Notes under the pieces: generated by a model
Seen by the model: the letters and a program-made list of their open reading frames with translations, nothing else
Databases searched by the model: none
Told to the model about the DNA's origin: nothing
Translations under genes and position numbers: made by a program
Source of the DNA: Chromatiaceae bacterium
Lineage (GTDB): Bacteria > Pseudomonadota > Gammaproteobacteria > Chromatiales > Chromatiaceae
DNA: 64,000 nt
Assembly (NCBI GenBank): GCA_024235395.1
Contig: JACKMK010000002.1
Span: 372,001-436,000 of the forward strand
Reading direction: 5' to 3'
Part shown: one piece after another, positions 51,695 through 60,407 of the stretch
Layout of the letters: every line of letters begins with the position of its first letter
How positions within the stretch are numbered: the first letter of the stretch is position 1

Positions 51695-53785
51695 ATGAGC
51701 AAAAGGCCCGAACGAGACCCGGTGAATGGTGAGCAGTGGCAGGACGACGGCAGTGCCGACGTAATGCCGGGTGAGGCGGCCCGACCGAATGCCGGGGAGC
51801 CGATTCAGAGCGTGATCAGACGTGCGATTTCACGCCGCGCGCTGCTGCGGGGCGGTGTCGCCGCCGGCGCGACCCTGGTGATCGCACCCGCTGCCCTGTT
51901 GAACGGCAGGTCGGCAATGGCCGCGACCGCAGAGAATCCGCATACCCGCCTGACGTTCCAGACGGTGCCGCCCGGCAACGAGCCGGACGTCGTCGTACCG
52001 CCGAACTATGTCGTCGATGTCGTATTGCGCTGGGGCGACCCGTTGACCCCGTCGGCACCGGCGTTCGATGTCGACAACCAGAGTGCCGCCGCGCAGGCGC
52101 AGCAGTTCGGGTTCAATGCCGATCTGGTACTGTTCTACCCCCTGCCGCAGTACGTCAAGAACGCCGTGCAACAGTTCGGCTCGCCGATGCCCGCGACCCA
52201 CACGCTGCTGGGTGCGCAGTATCCGATCCTGAAGAACCGCCCGACGCGTCGCGCACTGGTCGTCGTCAATCATGAGTACACCAGCGGGGCCGACATGTTC
52301 CCGTTGTACGAGGAGGGCAATCCCACGCAGGACCAGGTCGAGGTCGAGATCGAGGCGCATGGCTTCTCGGTCGTCGAGTTGGTGAAGGGTGCGGACAAGG
52401 CCTGGTCGTTCGACATCGATTCGCCGTTCAACCGGCGCGTGACGGGGTCGACGCCGATCGAGATCAGCGGTCCCTTGCGCGGCCATCCGATGCTGCAGAC
52501 CAGTGCCGACCCGGCCGGTACCACGGTGCTCGGTTGCCTGAACAACTGTGCGGGCGGCAAGACCCCCTGGGGCACCATCCTGACCTGCGAGGAGAACTTC
52601 GACCAGTACTTCGCCAATTTCGACGACCCGACAGTCCCGGCCGAGGTGCGTGCGGTCAGCGAACGCATTCCGGCGCCGGGCGGAGCCTCGGAACGCCTTT
52701 GGGAGGCCTTCGATCCACGCTTCGACCTGGCGCAGGAACCCCAGGAATACAACCGTTTCGGTTACATCGTCGAGATCGATCCCTACGATCCCACCGCCGT
52801 GCCGAAGAAACGCACCGCGCTCGGGCGCTTCAAGCACGAGGGCGCGGCCGCGCGCATCGCCGGTGACGGCCGGGTCGTGGTCTATTCGGGCGACGACGCG
52901 CGTTTCGAGTACGTCTACAAGTTCGTCTCCGCCGGCCGGTACCGGCGTTTCGGTCGGGCCGCCAACATGGATCTGCTGGACGACGGCACGCTGTTCGTGG
53001 CCCGCTTCGATGCCGGCGATGTCGAGGGTGACGAGATGGGCAGCGGCGTCTGGCTGCCGCTGGTCTGGGAACCGGGCAATGCGCTGGACCAGGCCGGTTT
53101 CACGAGCCAGGCGCATGTGCTGCTCGACACGCGACGTGCCGCCGATGTGCTCGGTGCAACCCCGATGGACCGCCCCGAGGACATCGAGATCAGCCCGCAG
53201 ACCAGCAAGGTCTATATCGCGCTGACCAACAATTCGCGGCGCACCGAACCCAACGAGGCCAACCCGCGCATCGACAACGAGCACGGCCACATCATCGAGC
53301 TGATCGAGGACGATGACGATGCGACGGCGGCGACCTTTACCTGGAACATCCTGGTCAAGTGCGGTGATCCCGCGGTGCCCGGGCACGACACACGGTTCGC
53401 CGACATCGCCGATCCGGTCGGCGTCGGGGTCAGCCCGATCTCCGACCCGGACAACCTGGTGCACGACGACGACGGCAACCTGTGGATCGCGACCGACGGG
53501 CAGTATTTCAGCGGCAGCGACGGTTTCGGTCAGAACGACGGCATCTTCGCGGTGCCGGTCGAAGGACCGGCGCGCGGCTGGCTGCGCCAGTTTCTGTCCG
53601 GGGTGCCGGGCGGCGAGGTCTGCGGTCCCGAGTTCTCCGGCGACAACCGCACCTTCTTCTGCGCCATCCAGCATCCGAACGATGGCGAGGCATTCGAAAA
53701 GATCTGGCCGATCGGTGACGCTGACGTGTCGAAGCCGAGCCTGATCGCGGTACGCGAGGTGAACGGACGCAAGATCGGCCGTTGA
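51695..53785 (+). CDS. PhoX-family alkaline phosphatase, Tat-exported
   Basis: A 696-residue protein with a long polar N-terminus followed by a Tat signal (SRRALLRGGVAAG, residues 46-58) and the PhoX (DUF839) domain: LVVVNHEYT, WGTILTCEENFDQYF, FGYIVEIDP, VVVYSGDDARFEYVYKFVS, PEDIEISPQTSKVYIALTNN. The EENFDQYF and EDIE carboxylates are the metal ligands in the family. ACGGAGA precedes the ATG at 51695. Known PhoX enzymes use Ca2+ and Fe3+; likely a phosphatase, perhaps phosphate-starvation induced, but no Pho box was identified. Confidence 0.94.
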   Translation: MSKRPERDPVNGEQWQDDGSADVMPGEAARPNAGEPIQSVIRRAISRRALLRGGVAAGATLVIAPAALLNGRSAMAATAENPHTRLTFQTVPPGNEPDVVVPPNYVVDVVLRWGDPLTPSAPAFDVDNQSAAAQAQQFGFNADLVLFYPLPQYVKNAVQQFGSPMPATHTLLGAQYPILKNRPTRRALVVVNHEYTSGADMFPLYEEGNPTQDQVEVEIEAHGFSVVELVKGADKAWSFDIDSPFNRRVTGSTPIEISGPLRGHPMLQTSADPAGTTVLGCLNNCAGGKTPWGTILTCEENFDQYFANFDDPTVPAEVRAVSERIPAPGGASERLWEAFDPRFDLAQEPQEYNRFGYIVEIDPYDPTAVPKKRTALGRFKHEGAAARIAGDGRVVVYSGDDARFEYVYKFVSAGRYRRFGRAANMDLLDDGTLFVARFDAGDVEGDEMGSGVWLPLVWEPGNALDQAGFTSQAHVLLDTRRAADVLGATPMDRPEDIEISPQTSKVYIALTNNSRRTEPNEANPRIDNEHGHIIELIEDDDDATAATFTWNILVKCGDPAVPGHDTRFADIADPVGVGVSPISDPDNLVHDDDGNLWIATDGQYFSGSDGFGQNDGIFAVPVEGPARGWLRQFLSGVPGGEVCGPEFSGDNRTFFCAIQHPNDGEAFEKIWPIGDADVSKPSLIAVREVNGRKIGR

Positions 53786-53962
53786 CCGATGGCCCCGGAA
53801 GGGGTGCGCGCGGTCGTTGACAGTGCCGGATCGTCGCCCGGACAACCGGTGCGATACCGTTTTCTTGGTGGGTTACAAAAGGGACAGGCCGGTCCGCGCT
53901 TGCGCTCAGCGGCGAACGCGGACGGGTCCGCCGGCACGGACGCCGACTTTTTCGGGGCCTGC

Positions 53963-55048
53963 TCAGAGCACCGCCAGGTGATTGTCCCAGTGGCTGTCGT
54001 CGAACGACTGCGCACGGCGCGAATCGCCGATCCTGCCCACGCTAAGGCGGCCGCGCCCGTCACTGCACCAGAGTTCGTCACCGCTGACGGCGAGACCGCA
54101 GACGTCGTCCTGATCGAACGCGTCGACGAAGCGTCCGTCCGCCGACCAGCAGGTCACCAGGCCGCCGCGCGGTGAAGAGACCGCGAAACCGCTGCCGTCG
54201 GCATAGAACGCCACGCTTCCGCAATAGTTGCGCATGCGTCGCTGTACCTCCGGGGGTGCTTCAAGCCACTGCACCGCCGCGTCGCGGCGTGCCAGCGCGA
54301 CCAGGGGTGGCCGGTCGCTGCGCGGTCCCTCGTACTGCATCACCAGCGCCACGCGGTCGTCGGCGGCGATGTCGATGTGGCGGATGCTCAGGCGCTGCCA
54401 CTGCAGCGGCGTCGGGTACTGCGCGCGCAGCCGGCCGTCGGCCGCGTCGAGGAAGGTCAGCGAGGCACGCATCGTGTCGAGATTGAGCTTGGCGCGCGGC
54501 GTGTCGGGGTGGGTGCGGATACCACCGTTCGCGACCACCAGGGTGCGGCCGTCGCTGAGCAGGCGCAGTTCATGTGGGCCGATACCGAGGCTGTCGAGTT
54601 CACCGATGCGGCGGTAGCCGTCGGTCGTGTCGTATACACCGATCCGGCCGTTGCCGGTCGCATAGTCGTTCTCCGTCGCATACAACAACCGGTCGTCCAC
54701 GGAGAACACGCCGTGGCCGTAGAAATGCCGGCCCCGCGCGGCGTGCAGGGTCGCCGCCGGACGGCCTTCGGGCAGCGAGAGCAGCTGCATGAATTCGCCC
54801 GGTCGGCGTGCGAACACCACGGCGCTGCGCCGGTCGTGACTGACCGCGAACCCGTGTCCACGTGCCGGCAGACGCGGGTTGCTGATCACCCGGCCAGTGC
54901 TGTCGAACAACGTCGCGAAGTGTTCGCCCGCGGTGTTGCTGCGGCAGCTGAGCAGCCGTTGTGTGCCGTGGCCGGCAAATACCCGCAGCGGGATACCGAT
55001 CGCCAGGGCCGCGGCGGCCTTGAGCAGCAGGCGCCGGTCAGTCGCCAT
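53963..55048 (-). CDS. DUF1513 protein, Tat-like signal
   Basis: A 361-residue secreted protein with a Tat-like start (MATDRRLLLKAAAALAIG) followed by a beta-propeller-like DUF1513 domain (GHGFAVSHDRRSAVVFARRPG, GHGVFSVDDRLLYATEND, LGIGPHELRLLSDGRTLVVANGGI). Its start overlaps the end of the imelysin gene by 11 bp. DUF1513, imelysin and DUF1111 genes recur together in proteobacterial iron-regulated clusters. Confidence 0.88.
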   Translation of the reverse strand: MATDRRLLLKAAAALAIGIPLRVFAGHGTQRLLSCRSNTAGEHFATLFDSTGRVISNPRLPARGHGFAVSHDRRSAVVFARRPGEFMQLLSLPEGRPAATLHAARGRHFYGHGVFSVDDRLLYATENDYATGNGRIGVYDTTDGYRRIGELDSLGIGPHELRLLSDGRTLVVANGGIRTHPDTPRAKLNLDTMRASLTFLDAADGRLRAQYPTPLQWQRLSIRHIDIAADDRVALVMQYEGPRSDRPPLVALARRDAAVQWLEAPPEVQRRMRNYCGSVAFYADGSGFAVSSPRGGLVTCWSADGRFVDAFDQDDVCGLAVSGDELWCSDGRGRLSVGRIGDSRRAQSFDDSHWDNHLAVL

Positions 55049-56087
55049 CGAGGCTGTTGAAACCGAGCGGCAGGCCGAGCGCCGTGGACAGGTCGCGGCC
55101 GATCCGCAGCTTGAGCTCGGCCAGCGTCTCCCGGACCGCCTCGATGCGGTGCCAGCCGCCGGGGTCCGCCAGCAGTGCATCGAGCGGTCCGTCCAGCGCG
55201 TCCAGCCGTTGTCGCGCATCGCCGAAACCCGCGACGATCTGTGCGTCGAGAGCGGCCTCGACCCGCGGCTGAAAGCCGATCCGGTACAGCGCCTCGGTGG
55301 CGGCGAGGTTTTCACGGATCGCGTCGAGCGACAGACCGCTGCGCCAGCCCTCGGCGCGGCGCGGTGCTGCATGCTGCGGATCGGTACCGAGCGGTCGACC
55401 GAGTTTCTGATCCGCCACGCGCTCCAGCTGGGTATGCAGATTGTTCAACAGGCGCGCGCTGAGTTCGTCCGCACTGTCGTAATAGTCGTTGCCTTCGCTG
55501 GCATCGGCGAACAGCAGGCGGTGCGCGTCGTCGCCGTCCTGCCATTCATGCAGCGTGTCGCGCGCCATGCGCGCCAGGTTGGCCGTCATCGCGCCGATCA
55601 CCCGGCATTCCCAGTCCGGGTCGATGTCGGGCGGCGGCGTGTACAGCAGCCGTTCGAGGGCGCCGAAACCCTGCACCGCGGCACTCCCGGCGGCGAAGGT
55701 ATCGGGTTCCAGCGTCGCGGGATCAGGCGTGCTCATCAATGCGTTCAGATGCCGGTTGATGGCGCCGCGCTTGTCCGGCCACAACTGGAATCGGAAATCG
55801 CGCGAGAGTACCTGGATCGGGCCGAACCGCATGTGCTGGATGCCCTGCCAGGCGAGGAAGGCCTCGCGATAGCGGTCGCGCAGCGCCTGCCTATCGCAGC
55901 CTGCCTCGGCGGTGGCCTGCAACTGTGCGGTCGTGGTGGCGAGGCGCGCATAGGCCGGCACCAGGTGCCGTTCGGCGACCGCGCTGTTGAGCGCATTGGC
56001 AGGCATCGGGCCGGCGAGTGCCGGCAACGCGGCGAACAGACCGAGCAATGCGCCGGCAAACCACGGGCGTATCGACGAAGCGATCAT
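55038..56087 (-). CDS. Imelysin-family protein, degenerate motif
   Basis: A 349-residue secreted helical protein with a signal peptide (residues 1-25). Imelysin/IrpA-type pattern: AFLAWQGIQHMRFGPIQVL, FGALERLLY, EWQDGDD. The family motif GxHxxE is replaced by G140-F-G-A-L-E145, so the metal-ligand histidine is missing while the glutamate remains. The start follows the DUF1111 stop directly (TGAATG). Probably periplasmic, iron-related. Confidence 0.9.
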   Translation of the reverse strand: MIASSIRPWFAGALLGLFAALPALAGPMPANALNSAVAERHLVPAYARLATTTAQLQATAEAGCDRQALRDRYREAFLAWQGIQHMRFGPIQVLSRDFRFQLWPDKRGAINRHLNALMSTPDPATLEPDTFAAGSAAVQGFGALERLLYTPPPDIDPDWECRVIGAMTANLARMARDTLHEWQDGDDAHRLLFADASEGNDYYDSADELSARLLNNLHTQLERVADQKLGRPLGTDPQHAAPRRAEGWRSGLSLDAIRENLAATEALYRIGFQPRVEAALDAQIVAGFGDARQRLDALDGPLDALLADPGGWHRIEAVRETLAELKLRIGRDLSTALGLPLGFNSLDGD

Positions 56088-57461
56088 TCAGAGGCTCTCC
56101 ACGAACTTGATGAGTTGGTTGCGTTGCTCGGTCGAGAGCGCGACCACGGCGTCGCGCTGCCGCTGTGCCTCGCCGCCGTGCCACAACACCGCCTCCAGGG
56201 GACTGCGTGCGCGACCGTCGTGGAGGTAACCGCGCTGCCTCCCGTCCGCTATGCTCAGGCCGATGCCCCAGAGCGGCGCGGTGCGCCATTCGCGGCCGCC
56301 GGCGCCGCCTTCGACGAGGCCGTCGGCCAGGTCCTCTCCGAGATCGTGCAGCAACAGGTCCGAATAGGCGGGCGATGTCGGGCCCCCGTGCTGCGCGGGG
56401 GCATGCAGGTGGGGCGTATGGCACGCGTCGCAACCGATCTGCCCGAACAGCCGCCGGCCGGCGTCTACCACGGGATCCTCGGTGATGGGGCGCGCCGGGA
56501 CTGCGAGTCGACGGGCGTAGAGACTGACCAGATCGACGACCTGATCATCCGCCTCGAGTTCTCCGTGCTGCGGGCTCTTGCCGTGCGGCGCGCGGCGACA
56601 CGCAAGCTGGTATGCGGTGCAGTCGCCGGCACCGTCCGGGTACAGGGGCACCGCGATCCCGAGGTCGCGGGCGAATGCCTGCTGCACCTGTTGGTTGACG
56701 CTCGGGCTGCCGGCCTTGTGTCCGAAACGCCCCAGCACGGTCTTTCCGGTGCGATCGTCCACGACCCGATTCGGCCGCCCCGAGATACCGTCGCCATCGC
56801 GGTCATCCGGGTCGGCGCGTGCCAGTATGTCGCGTTCATCGACCGCCTCGAGCAGGCCCAGACCGATCAGCGGGGGTGCGATCCGCGGCGACAGACGCGT
56901 GTCCGGGTGCAGCGGTCCATACCCCAGGTCTTCGACGGTATAGCGCGGTCTGCGCAGCTCCGCCGATGTGCCATCGGCGAACTGGACGACCTCGCTGGTG
57001 TAGTGCACCGCAAGGCGGAACTCGGCATCGTGGCCACCAATCGCCAGCGGTTGCATCTGGGCGCCGTAGACCGGGTCTGGGCGGGGCGCGCCACGCGTGC
57101 TTTCTTTGGGGTCGTCGAGTGATGCAACCCGGCCGGCACGCATCACCAGGGCCGGTGTCCCCCGGTGCGAGGGGACGGGTGGACGAAGCCGGGCGTCTCC
57201 TGTGTGGCACTGGCTGCAGGCGCGCGCGTTGTACAGCGGCCCGAGGCCGTCGGCGGCTTGGGTCGAGGCCGGGGCGCTGACCCAGATCCGCTCGAACAGG
57301 CTGCGGCCCAGAACGAGGTCGAGGCCGGATGCGGGATTCGTGAAGCGACGCTCGCCGGGCTGACCGGATGCGGTCGCATCGGTCGCCGGTTGCGGCGACG
57401 CGCAGGCGACACAGCAGGTCAAACCGAATAGGCACAGCAGTGGGCGAAGAGGGTACGGCAT
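56088..57461 (-). CDS. Diheme cytochrome-peroxidase-like (DUF1111) protein
   Basis: A 457-residue protein with a likely lipoprotein or export signal (LLCLFGLTCCVAC) and two heme motifs, CSQCH (C82) and CDACH (C344), separated by a long domain containing FGHKAGSPSVNQQVQQAFA. It is the diheme thiol oxidoreductase/DUF1111 type that accompanies imelysins. Upstream neighbour bfd is on the same strand 217 bp away. Iron or redox role inferred from context. Confidence 0.9.
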   Translation of the reverse strand: MPYPLRPLLCLFGLTCCVACASPQPATDATASGQPGERRFTNPASGLDLVLGRSLFERIWVSAPASTQAADGLGPLYNARACSQCHTGDARLRPPVPSHRGTPALVMRAGRVASLDDPKESTRGAPRPDPVYGAQMQPLAIGGHDAEFRLAVHYTSEVVQFADGTSAELRRPRYTVEDLGYGPLHPDTRLSPRIAPPLIGLGLLEAVDERDILARADPDDRDGDGISGRPNRVVDDRTGKTVLGRFGHKAGSPSVNQQVQQAFARDLGIAVPLYPDGAGDCTAYQLACRRAPHGKSPQHGELEADDQVVDLVSLYARRLAVPARPITEDPVVDAGRRLFGQIGCDACHTPHLHAPAQHGGPTSPAYSDLLLHDLGEDLADGLVEGGAGGREWRTAPLWGIGLSIADGRQRGYLHDGRARSPLEAVLWHGGEAQRQRDAVVALSTEQRNQLIKFVESL

Positions 57462-57678
57462 GGTGTGCGGGTGCTTGGTCGGATCCGGGCGAAGGAGGCT
57501 GTGTGCAGGACTGGCAGGACGCCGATTCAGCGGTCCGGGCGCCCGTCCAATGCGGCTGCGCGCAACATCGCATTGCGTCGACCGCGCCGACTCGCCAATG
57601 CCGCTCGCACGAGGGCACGGCACAGGGCGAACAGACGGCGGCGCAATGGCCGATGGTGGGGATTCTCTGGCGCCGGCA

Positions 57679-57885
57679 TCACGCGCAGGCGCAGGCGAGG
57701 CCGTCGGACGCCGCCCACTGCGCGGCGAGCGCCTCGTCGAGTATCCGGTTGGCGCAGTCTCGGCATCGCCCGCAACAGGTCGCGACCTTCAGTTCGTTAC
57801 CGAGTTGTTCCATCGATGCGACGCCCCGGTCGACCGCCGCGCGGATCTGGTGGTCGGTGACCCCGTTACAGATGCAGACGTACAT
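57679..57885 (-). CDS. bfd: Bacterioferritin-associated ferredoxin
   Basis: A 68-residue [2Fe-2S] protein that reduces bacterioferritin iron for release. Cluster ligands are CIC near the start (MYVCICNGVTDHQI) and CxxC in CCGRCRDC. The ATG at 57883-57885 follows GAGGGG. Divergent from the two bacterioferritin genes with a Fur-like box in the intergenic region, the usual arrangement for iron-repressed bfd. Confidence 0.95.
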   Translation of the reverse strand: MYVCICNGVTDHQIRAAVDRGVASMEQLGNELKVATCCGRCRDCANRILDEALAAQWAASDGLACACA

Positions 57886-57929
57886 GCCTGGTGTCCCCTC
57901 GATTGCCTGTCTGAACAGAGTAGTAGAAA

Positions 57930-57944
57930 TGAGAATGATTAGCA
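57930..57944. promoter_or_regulatory. Fur-like box between bfd and bacterioferritins
   Basis: TGAGAATGATTAGCA matches the 7-1-7 Fur consensus TGATAATCATTATCA at 12 of 15 positions. It sits 45 bp upstream of bfd and 160 bp upstream of the first bacterioferritin gene in an AT-rich stretch. Confidence 0.8.
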
Positions 57945-58104
57945 ACTCTTTTACCAATACTGGCCAGGTTTTCGAAACGGTACTGCAAACAATCGCTTAG
58001 CTTGATGGTACCCGGGTCGGCGACTACACTCAGGTGCCTTGGCGAGCCACTCCGTCGCGGACCAGCCAGCCGTTGTTTCATCCGTTTTTCTCTGGAGGTA
58101 CCGG

Positions 58105-58575
58105 ATGCAAGGTGATCCGCAGGTCGTGCAGGGTCTCAACCTCTGTCTCAAAGACCAACTCACGGCGATCAATCAGTTGTTTCTGCACGCGCGAATGGCG
58201 CGCGACTGGGGACTGCGCGAGTTCGACGCCTACGAATACAAGCGCTCGATCAAGGCGATGAAGATGGCCGACGTGCTGATCGAGCGCGTGCTGTTCCTCG
58301 AAGGGCTGCCGAACATGCAGGATTCCGGCAAGCTGCTGATCGGTGAAAACATACCCGAGATGCTGCACGGCGACCTGCAATTGCTGAACGCGATCCGCTG
58401 CAACCAGCAGGAGACCATTCAGCTATGCGAGCAGGCGCGCGATTTCGTCAGCCGTGATCAGCTGCAGGAGATGCTCGAGGAGACCGAGGAGCATATCGAT
58501 TGGGTCGAGACACAGCAGTACCTGATCGCCAATGTCGGCCTGGAAAACTACCTGCAGTCGCAGATGGGGGATTGA
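58105..58575 (+). CDS. bfr: Bacterioferritin, heme-binding but ferroxidase-dead subunit
   Basis: A 156-residue bacterioferritin aligning residue-for-residue with the E. coli protein. The heme ligand Met52 is kept (AMKMAD). The ferroxidase ligands are not: E18 is Q, E51 is A, H54 is M, E94 is L and E127 is T; only H130 remains. This subunit should bind heme and donate structure but cannot oxidise iron. TGGAGG precedes the ATG at 58105. Two bases upstream of the second bacterioferritin gene. Confidence 0.95.
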   Translation: MQGDPQVVQGLNLCLKDQLTAINQLFLHARMARDWGLREFDAYEYKRSIKAMKMADVLIERVLFLEGLPNMQDSGKLLIGENIPEMLHGDLQLLNAIRCNQQETIQLCEQARDFVSRDQLQEMLEETEEHIDWVETQQYLIANVGLENYLQSQMGD

Positions 58576-58577
58576 GC

Positions 58578-59063
58578 ATGAAAGGCAAGAAGAAGGTCCT
58601 CGAACATCTGCAGAAACTACTCAACGGCGAGCTTGCTGCGCGTGACCAGTACTTCATCCATTCGCGGATGTACAAGGACTGGGGTCTGCACGCGCTGTAC
58701 GAACGCATCGATCATGAAATGCAGGAAGAGACCGAGCATGCGGACGCCCTGATCGAACGCATGCTGTTTCTCGAAGCGCAGCCGGATCTCGGCAGCCCCG
58801 ACAAGCTGCGGGTGGGAACGACCGTGCCCGAGATGTTGAAGAACGACCTGGCCGTCGAGTACGAGGTGACCGACGCGCTCAAGGACGCGATCAAGACGTG
58901 CGAAAAGGAACAGGATTACGACACCCGCATGATCCTGACCAAGCTGCTCGACGACACCGAGATGGATCATGCCTACTGGCTGGAGAAGCAGCTCAATCTG
59001 ATCGAGATGCTGGGGCTCAAGAACTACCTGCAGTCGCAGATGGGTGGCAATTCCACCGCCTGA
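58578..59063 (+). CDS. bfr: Bacterioferritin, ferroxidase-active subunit without heme ligand
   Basis: A 161-residue partner subunit. All ferroxidase ligands are present (E18, E51, H54, E94, E128 and H131, the last two shifted by one from E. coli numbering because of a one-residue insertion). The heme ligand Met52 is replaced by threonine (ETEHAD). It therefore should oxidise iron but not bind heme at the two-fold site. Complements the preceding subunit; a heteropolymeric 24-mer is likely. Confidence 0.95.
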   Translation: MKGKKKVLEHLQKLLNGELAARDQYFIHSRMYKDWGLHALYERIDHEMQEETEHADALIERMLFLEAQPDLGSPDKLRVGTTVPEMLKNDLAVEYEVTDALKDAIKTCEKEQDYDTRMILTKLLDDTEMDHAYWLEKQLNLIEMLGLKNYLQSQMGGNSTA

Positions 59064-59086
59064 TCCTCTGCGGCATCCCCGAAACC

Positions 59087-59110
59087 AAAAAGGCCGCCCT
59101 CGGGGCGGCC
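59087..59110 (-). terminator. Intrinsic terminator of the imelysin/porin operon
   Basis: On the minus strand GGCCGCCC-CGA-GGGCGGCC forms a perfect 8-bp stem followed by five T. It terminates the LbtU-imelysin transcript and lies 23 bp after the convergent bacterioferritin stop. Confidence 0.93.
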
Positions 59111-59132
59111 AAAGCGACAGTAGCGCTGGAGG

Positions 59133-60389
59133 TTACTGGATCACTTTGTCGGGGGCATCGATGCTGTCCGAGCCCTCGAACGCGATCGCATCGAGGCCGA
59201 GCACACCGACCGCCTGTTCGATCGCCTTGGTCTGCTCGATCAGGGCGTCGATCGCCGCCTTGACCTTGGCGTTGCCGGTGCTGTTGCCTGCGCCGATCAT
59301 CTGGTCATAGGCCTCGCCGGCTTGCGCCGTGTCGACCAGCACCTGCATCTTTGCGAGCGTCGCGTCCAGCCGTTCGCGAAGTCGTGCATCGGCGGCCGGG
59401 TCGCGCGCGGCGACCAGGTCGGCCAGGCTGGGACCGCTCAGCTCGGTGCCATCGGCGCGTCTGTAGGTACCGGTGTACACGTTTTGGATGCCGCGTGCGT
59501 CGTCATAGTGCGACCAGTGGGTGTTGTCGCTGAAGCAGTCATGCTCCTCTTCGGGGTCATGCAGCATCAGTCCGAGTTTCATCCGCTCGCCGGCGAGTTC
59601 GCCGTAAGACAGGCTCCCCATGCCAGTGAAGATCGCCGCGAGCCCGGCCTGGGCGCCTTGCTGGCGCAACGCTTCACGGGCTGCCCCGTCGACCGCCCAC
59701 TGGTCGGTCATCCACTGCAGATCCTCGACCAGCAGATCGGTCACGGCCCTGAGGTAGGCCGCACGGCGCCCACAGTTGCCCCACGAGCAGTTGCGGACAT
59801 CGTAGTCGCTCGCCGGTCGCGCACCCGCACCCGGTCGCGTCCCGTTGAGATCCTGGCCCCAGAGCAGAAACTCGATCGCGTGGTAACCGGTCGCCACATT
59901 GGTCTCGACGCCGTCGATTTCGTGCAGTGTCTCGGCAAGCAATGCCGGTGTGATTGCACGCGCGTCGATCTCGCGTCCAAACACCTTGAGCGTCGGATTG
60001 GCGACCACATTGGCCGTGTAGTAGGGGTTCTCGTCAGACTCGCCGCCATAGCTGGCGGCGACGTAGTCGATCAGGCCCTCGTCGAGCGGCCAGGCATTCA
60101 CCTTGCCTTCCCATTCATCGACGATCGGATTGCCGAACCGGAAGGCCTCTGACTGCTGATACGGATGGCGGGCGGCGACCCAGGCGCCACGTGCGGCCGC
60201 CAGGTTCGTCTCTGTCGGCGCACTGATCAACGCATCGACGGCCTGTTGCAGGGTGGTGGCGGTCTGCAGCGCGTCGCCGTAGGTCGCGTGCGCGACGTCG
60301 GCGTAGTGCTCCAGAACCGCCTCGGGTGTCGCGGCCTGTGCCGCCACACCACACAGCAGACTGGCCCAGAGGGTCAGTGGTTTCATCAT
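59133..60389 (-). CDS. Imelysin-family periplasmic protein (IrpA-like)
   Basis: A 418-residue secreted protein with signal peptide (residues 1-20). It carries the canonical GxHxxE motif as G168-Y-H-A-I-E173 in GYHAIEFLLWGQD. Characteristic WVAARHPYQQSEAFRFGNP and GMGSLSYGELAGERM segments place it in the IrpA branch of imelysins. AGGAG precedes two adjacent ATGs. Eighteen bp after the LbtU-type porin gene, forming an operon that probably takes up iron. Confidence 0.94.
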   Translation of the reverse strand: MMKPLTLWASLLCGVAAQAATPEAVLEHYADVAHATYGDALQTATTLQQAVDALISAPTETNLAAARGAWVAARHPYQQSEAFRFGNPIVDEWEGKVNAWPLDEGLIDYVAASYGGESDENPYYTANVVANPTLKVFGREIDARAITPALLAETLHEIDGVETNVATGYHAIEFLLWGQDLNGTRPGAGARPASDYDVRNCSWGNCGRRAAYLRAVTDLLVEDLQWMTDQWAVDGAAREALRQQGAQAGLAAIFTGMGSLSYGELAGERMKLGLMLHDPEEEHDCFSDNTHWSHYDDARGIQNVYTGTYRRADGTELSGPSLADLVAARDPAADARLRERLDATLAKMQVLVDTAQAGEAYDQMIGAGNSTGNAKVKAAIDALIEQTKAIEQAVGVLGLDAIAFEGSDSIDAPDKVIQ

Positions 60390-60407
60390 TGGCTCGGCTC
60401 CTTGTCG

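Noticed and set aside
54879..57122. A 747-codon plus-strand frame
   Set aside because: Entirely opposite the imelysin and DUF1111 genes, which carry heme and signal motifs; high-GC artefact.
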